Part shown: positions 6,266 to 8,880 of the stretch, piece by piece
Numbering within the stretch: the stretch's first letter is position 1
How the letters are laid out: each line of letters opens with the position of its first letter
NCBI GenBank assembly: GCA_030824255.1
Contig: JAVBYB010000478.1
Span: 1-8,880, forward strand
Direction of reading: 5' to 3'
Length of the DNA: 8,880 nt
Source of the DNA: a bacterium
Lineage (GTDB): Bacteria > Pseudomonadota > Alphaproteobacteria > Caulobacterales > Hyphomonadaceae
Position numbers and translations under genes: made by a program
The notes under the pieces: generated by a model
Seen by the model: the letters and a program-made list of their open reading frames with translations, nothing else
Database searches by the model: none
What the model was told of the DNA's origin: nothing

Positions 6266-6281
6266 CCCCTGACATCGAGAG

Positions 6282-6290
6282 AAGGAGAGG
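6282..6290 (+). promoter_or_regulatory. Strong ribosome binding site of the gp9-like gene
   Basis: AAGGAGAGG followed by ACC and the ATG at 6294 is the strongest Shine-Dalgarno match in the window, fitting a tail-tube protein needed in many copies. Confidence 0.7.
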
Positions 6291-6293
6291 ACC

Positions 6294-6716
6294 ATGGCGG
6301 GCCAGAGAGGTCGCGATGTGCTGATCAGCATTGGTGATGGCGAAGCGCCCGAGGCGTTTTTGGTCGTCGCCGGTATCCGCGCGAAAACGATCAGCCTGAC
6401 TGCGGGGCTGGTTGAGGCGACCACGGCGCAAAGCGCGGATGGCTGGCGCGAGGTGATCGCCCATGCCGGCATCAAGCGCGCTGAAGTTGCCGGCAGCGGC
6501 GTGTTCAAGGATGCGCAGTCGGATGCGTTGCTGAGGGCGGCGTACTTTGGTGGCGCCACATCGCGCTTTGAATTGGCAATTCCGGATTTCGGCGTGCTGA
6601 CGGGGCCGTTTGCGATCACGGAGCTAACCTATGGCGGCGAGCACGAGGGCGAGGCCACGTTTGCCATCAGGCTGGCATCTGCGGGTGTTGTGATTTTCGA
6701 AGCGGCGGAGGGCTAA
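6294..6716 (+). CDS. Major tail tube protein (RcGTA gp9-like, TP901-1 family)
   Basis: A 140-residue protein of the phage major tail protein family that polymerises as hexamer rings into the tail tube. Signatures are GRDVLISIGDG (residues 6-16), the strand GIRAKTISL (27-35), the helix-containing GSGVFKDAQSDALLR (67-81) and the C-terminal strand pair LTYGGEHEGE followed by ATFAIRLASAG (111-131). The start is fixed by a strong AAGGAGAGG site. It is the first gene of the second GTA block, lies 63 bp from the divergent arsR start, and has a 4 bp gap to the next gene. In other alphaproteobacterial GTA clusters it directly follows the DUF3168 gene, which here lies 3.6 kb upstream. No clear plus-strand promoter is visible in the 63 bp. 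Confidence 0.88.
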   Translation: MAGQRGRDVLISIGDGEAPEAFLVVAGIRAKTISLTAGLVEATTAQSADGWREVIAHAGIKRAEVAGSGVFKDAQSDALLRAAYFGGATSRFELAIPDFGVLTGPFAITELTYGGEHEGEATFAIRLASAGVVIFEAAEG

Positions 6717-6720
6717 AGCG

Positions 6721-7020
6721 ATGGCTGAAAGTGGCGATGAAGCCAGGATTGCTGGCGAGCACCTTGAGGCCGCGCTGTTGCGCGCGACGCAGGCGGTGGA
6801 GCGCGAACTGGGGCGGATTGTGAAGGCCGGCGAGGACGACCTCGACAGGTTGGCGCGGAAGATTGCGGAGACGCTGGCGCAGCTGGCGCTGGATGGCGTG
6901 ATGGGGAGCGTGCTGGAGGATGGACGCAGCCCGCGTTCGCAGACATCGGCGCCGTCATCGTTGAATGGGATTGCCACGGCGCTGGCGAAGGCGGTGCAGC
7001 GCGGCGGGAGGTTCACATGA
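6721..7020 (+). CDS. Short gp11/tail tape-measure-like protein
   Basis: A 99-residue, mostly helical protein. A charged amphipathic stretch (EARIAGEHLEAALLRATQAV, about 7-26, then ERELGRIVKAGEDDLDRLARKIAETLAQLALDGV to 60, in part) suggests a coiled coil. It is followed by a Ser/Pro/Thr-rich linker (about 68-81) and a last helix, NGIATALAKAVQRG. The LARKIAETLAQLALDGV segment and the position just before DUF2460 suggest the GTA gp11 tape-measure protein. From memory the Rhodobacter capsulatus form is about 219 residues, so this would be less than half that length and lacks its glycine-rich hydrophobic half. GGAGGG lies eight bases upstream of the ATG. The stop overlaps the next start as ATGA. 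It could instead be an unrelated small chaperone occupying the gp10 slot, so the identification is moderate. Confidence 0.55.
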   Translation: MAESGDEARIAGEHLEAALLRATQAVERELGRIVKAGEDDLDRLARKIAETLAQLALDGVMGSVLEDGRSPRSQTSAPSSLNGIATALAKAVQRGGRFT

Positions 7021-7643
7021 GCGGATTTCACGAGGTGAGCCTGCCGTTGCCGCTGGCTGTCGGCGCCGCAGGCGGACCTCAGCATGTGGTGGACGTGGTA
7101 CGGCTAGCGTCGGGCGGGGAGAGCCGGAATGTGCGGTGGTCCGGTTCGCGGCGTAGATGGGATGTCGGCGGAGCCGCTATTGGTTCGGACGATGCGCATG
7201 CGCTGGTTGCGTTCTTCGAGGCGCGGCGGGGTCGTATGCATGGGTTCCGGTTGCGCGATCCAGTGGACTGGAAGAGCTGTGCGCCGGGCGATGCGGTGCA
7301 CGAGACGGATCAGTCGCTGGGCGCTGGCGATGGCGTGACGGCGGCGTTTCAGTTGATGAAGCGATATGCAAGCGGGGGCGTGTCGGTGGACCGCGTTGTC
7401 CGCAAGCCTGTGGCGGGGAGCGTCGTGGTTGCGATTGATGGCGTGGCGACGGCGGCTTTCAGTGTCGATGTGACGACGGGTGTGGTGACGTTCGATGCAG
7501 CGCCGACGGACGGTTCGGTGCTGACGGCGGGGTTTGCGTTCGATGTGCCGGTGCGGTTCGACATGGATCGGCTGGAGATGGCGCTGGTTGGACGCAGTGC
7601 GGTGCGCGTGCTGCGCGTCCCGGTGGTCGAGATAGCGGAATAG
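7017..7643 (+). CDS. DUF2460 distal tail protein (RcGTA gp12-like)
   Basis: A 208-residue protein of the DUF2460/TIGR02217 family, which in RcGTA forms the distal ring at the end of the tail tube. The signatures are clear: FHEVSLPLPLAVGAAGGP (4-21), an ARRGRMHGFRLRDPVDWKSC stretch (69-88), RKPVAGSVVVAIDG (129-142), VDVTTGVVTFDAAP (150-163) and AGFAFDVPVRFDMDRLEM (171-188). The ATG overlaps the preceding TGA, implying coupling. Length and motifs are normal for the family, with no internal deletion visible. It is followed by the hub gene after three bases. Together with gp13 and gp14 this makes the order specific to alphaproteobacterial GTAs and related prophages. Confidence 0.92.
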   Translation: MSGFHEVSLPLPLAVGAAGGPQHVVDVVRLASGGESRNVRWSGSRRRWDVGGAAIGSDDAHALVAFFEARRGRMHGFRLRDPVDWKSCAPGDAVHETDQSLGAGDGVTAAFQLMKRYASGGVSVDRVVRKPVAGSVVVAIDGVATAAFSVDVTTGVVTFDAAPTDGSVLTAGFAFDVPVRFDMDRLEMALVGRSAVRVLRVPVVEIAE

Positions 7644-7646
7644 ACA

Positions 7647-8519
7647 ATGAGAGAGATGAGCGATGCGTTCGCCGCCAGACTGGCGGCGGGCGAGACGATG
7701 CTGTGCGCCTGCTGGCGATTTACGCGGGCGGACGGTGTGGTGTTCGGAGCGACAGACCATGACAGGGCGATCAGCTTTGAAGGGGTGACGCATGAGCCGG
7801 CTGCGGGATTGGCGGCGGCGATGTTCGAGAGCGGTAGCGGGCTGGCGCCGGGGCGATGTGCAATCGAGGGGGCGGTGTCGCTGGGTTTTGTTGCGGAGGC
7901 GGATATCGATGCGGGGCTGTGGGATGGGACACGGGTGGATGTCTGGCGCGTGGACTGGGAGGCGACCGAGCATCGGGTGATGATCTGGTCTGGCAGGCTG
8001 TCTGAGGTGACGCGGCAAGGGCTTGCGTTCTCGGCGGAGCTGGTGAGCCTCAAGGCCGATCTAGAGCGACAGATCGGGCGGGTATACTCGCGCGCATGCG
8101 ATGCGGATGTGGGCGATACGCGATGCGGTGTCGATCTGGATGATCCAGCATTTCGTGCAGAGGGCGTCGTCACGCATCTGACGGGGGAGCGCACTCTGCT
8201 CGCGTCTGCGGTCGATAGCTTTGAGGCAGGCTGGTTCACAGGCGGCATGCTGACCTGGACGAGCGGCGCGAATGCGGGGCGCAAGAGCCGCGTGCTGCGT
8301 CATGCGGAGAATGAGATCGAGTTGGCGCGTCAGACGGCGTCCGTTGTTGAGATTGGCGATGCGTTTGTCGTGACGGCGGGTTGCGACAGGAGTTTTGCGA
8401 TGTGCGGCGCGCGGTTTGGCAACCGCGCAAACTTCCGTGGCTTTCCGCACATGCCAGGGCCTGAGGCTGTACTGGCGGGCCCCGCATCGGGCGCTAACGA
8501 TGGCGGGAGGCGCGTATGA
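7647..8519 (+). CDS. DUF2163 tail hub protein (RcGTA gp13-like), probable Fe-S ligand cysteines
   Basis: A 290-residue protein of the DUF2163/TIGR02218 family, the hub of the GTA baseplate. The N-terminal signature CACWRFTRADGVVFGATDHD (20-39) is typical, followed by GLAPGRCAIEGAVS (65-77) and WSGRLSEVTRQG (114-125). The C-terminal half has two cysteine pairs, Cys151/Cys160 in ACDADVGDTRCGVD and Cys246/Cys253 in GCDRSFAMCGARFGN. From family knowledge (lambda gpL and, as I recall, the RcGTA hub), such a quartet can hold a [4Fe-4S] cluster. The first ATG after the preceding TAG was used. A second ATG three codons on (7656), preceded by GAGAGAG, is equally possible. The stop overlaps the start of the peptidase gene as ATGA. 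The frame is full length and intact. Confidence 0.9.
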   Translation: MREMSDAFAARLAAGETMLCACWRFTRADGVVFGATDHDRAISFEGVTHEPAAGLAAAMFESGSGLAPGRCAIEGAVSLGFVAEADIDAGLWDGTRVDVWRVDWEATEHRVMIWSGRLSEVTRQGLAFSAELVSLKADLERQIGRVYSRACDADVGDTRCGVDLDDPAFRAEGVVTHLTGERTLLASAVDSFEAGWFTGGMLTWTSGANAGRKSRVLRHAENEIELARQTASVVEIGDAFVVTAGCDRSFAMCGARFGNRANFRGFPHMPGPEAVLAGPASGANDGGRRV

Positions 8520-8880
8520 GCGGACTTTCGCGAACTGCCATTGTGGCGGAGGCGCGCAAGTGGATCGGCACGCCATATCAACATCAAGCGAGCGTAATGG
8601 GCGCAGGTGTGGATTGTCTTGGCGTCGTGCGCGGCGTCTGGCGCGGGATGATCGGGACGGAGCCAGAGAAGACGCCGGCCTACACGCCTGACTGGGCTGA
8701 GACGCGCGGAGGCGATGATCTGATGGATGCAGCGCGCCGATGGCTACGCGAGATTCCACTTGGAGACGCGCGCGATGGCGACGTGCTGCTGTTCCGGATG
8801 GCGCTAGGCTCGCCGGCGAAGCACGCGGCTATTGTTAGCGGCGAGGGGCTGATCATCCACGCCTATTGGGGGCGATCCGT
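8516..8880 (+). CDS. NlpC/P60 cell-wall peptidase of the GTA baseplate (RcGTA gp14-like), cut by window end
   Basis: The first 121 codons of a TIGR02219-type putative phage cell-wall peptidase are present. The catalytic set is visible: Cys34 in GAGVDCLGVVRGVW, His103 in SPAKHAAIVSG and a third polar residue, His115, in GLIIHAYWG. The N-terminal AEARKWIGTPYQHQASVMG (11-29) and the DARDGDVLLFRMA strand (85-97) are the family norm. Family members of roughly 140-150 residues are usual, so only the C-terminal end is missing. The protein would cleave peptidoglycan cross-links or stem peptides to let DNA into the recipient cell. The ATG overlaps the hub gene's TGA. The RcGTA order predicts that the large gp15 baseplate protein follows outside the window. 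Confidence 0.9.
   Translation, partial: MSGLSRTAIVAEARKWIGTPYQHQASVMGAGVDCLGVVRGVWRGMIGTEPEKTPAYTPDWAETRGGDDLMDAARRWLREIPLGDARDGDVLLFRMALGSPAKHAAIVSGEGLIIHAYWGRS

Noticed and set aside
6231..6464. N-terminal extension of the ArsR protein into the gp9-like gene
   Set aside because: It would cross the promoter, operator and opposite-strand gp9 coding sequence; homology begins at MDLVFRALADDSRR.
7104..8284. Minus-strand frames of 304 and 311 codons opposite gp12 and gp13
   Set aside because: Arg/His/Pro- or Ser/Thr-rich composition typical of antisense shadows; the plus-strand genes carry clear family signatures.

Overview
The window is GC-rich chromosomal DNA of an alphaproteobacterium. The best guess is the Hyphomonadaceae/Caulobacterales side of the class. 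That guess rests on recognisable homologues of the RcGTA-type gene transfer agent (GTA) structural genes, on dense coding with overlapping ATGA/GTGA junctions, and on the general character of the neighbouring genes. No rRNA, tRNA, CRISPR array, insertion sequence or attachment site was recognised.

Left block, minus strand, 1-1618: a VOC/glyoxalase-fold protein, then a lipoprotein resembling the DUF6454 family, then the first 49 codons of a short-chain dehydrogenase that runs off the left edge. All three are co-oriented with gaps of 49 and 93 bp.

First GTA island, plus strand, 1673-2649: a gp6-type head-tail connector, translationally coupled by GTGA to a DUF3168 (gp8-type) tail terminator. 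No terminase, portal, protease or capsid gene precedes it, and the gp7 head-closure gene normally lying between these two is absent.

Cellular insert, 2646-6230: a four-helix membrane protein (minus), a YbaL/KefC-type cation:proton antiporter with a C-terminal RCK/TrkA-N domain (plus), and a compact minus-strand operon arsR-SRPBCC-SRPBCC. The membrane protein and the second SRPBCC gene each meet their plus-strand neighbour tail to tail, with the two stop codons sharing one CTAG palindrome. The arsR operon has a consensus-like promoter whose spacer is filled by a perfect 7+7 bp inverted repeat, probably the ArsR operator. The transcript may be leaderless.

Second GTA island, plus strand, 6294-8880 (continues beyond the window): major tail protein (gp9), a very short gp11/tape-measure-like protein, DUF2460 distal tail protein (gp12), DUF2163 hub protein (gp13) and an NlpC/P60 peptidase (gp14, cut by the window edge). 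The genes are packed with overlaps or 3-4 bp gaps. The gp10 and gp10.1 tail-assembly genes expected between gp9 and gp11 are missing.

The main point of interest is that the canonical GTA cluster appears broken in two by about 3.6 kb of unrelated cellular genes, and the second half starts 63 bp from a divergent ArsR-controlled promoter. Either the particle is made from dispersed loci with a new regulatory arrangement, or the system is decaying while its frames remain intact.
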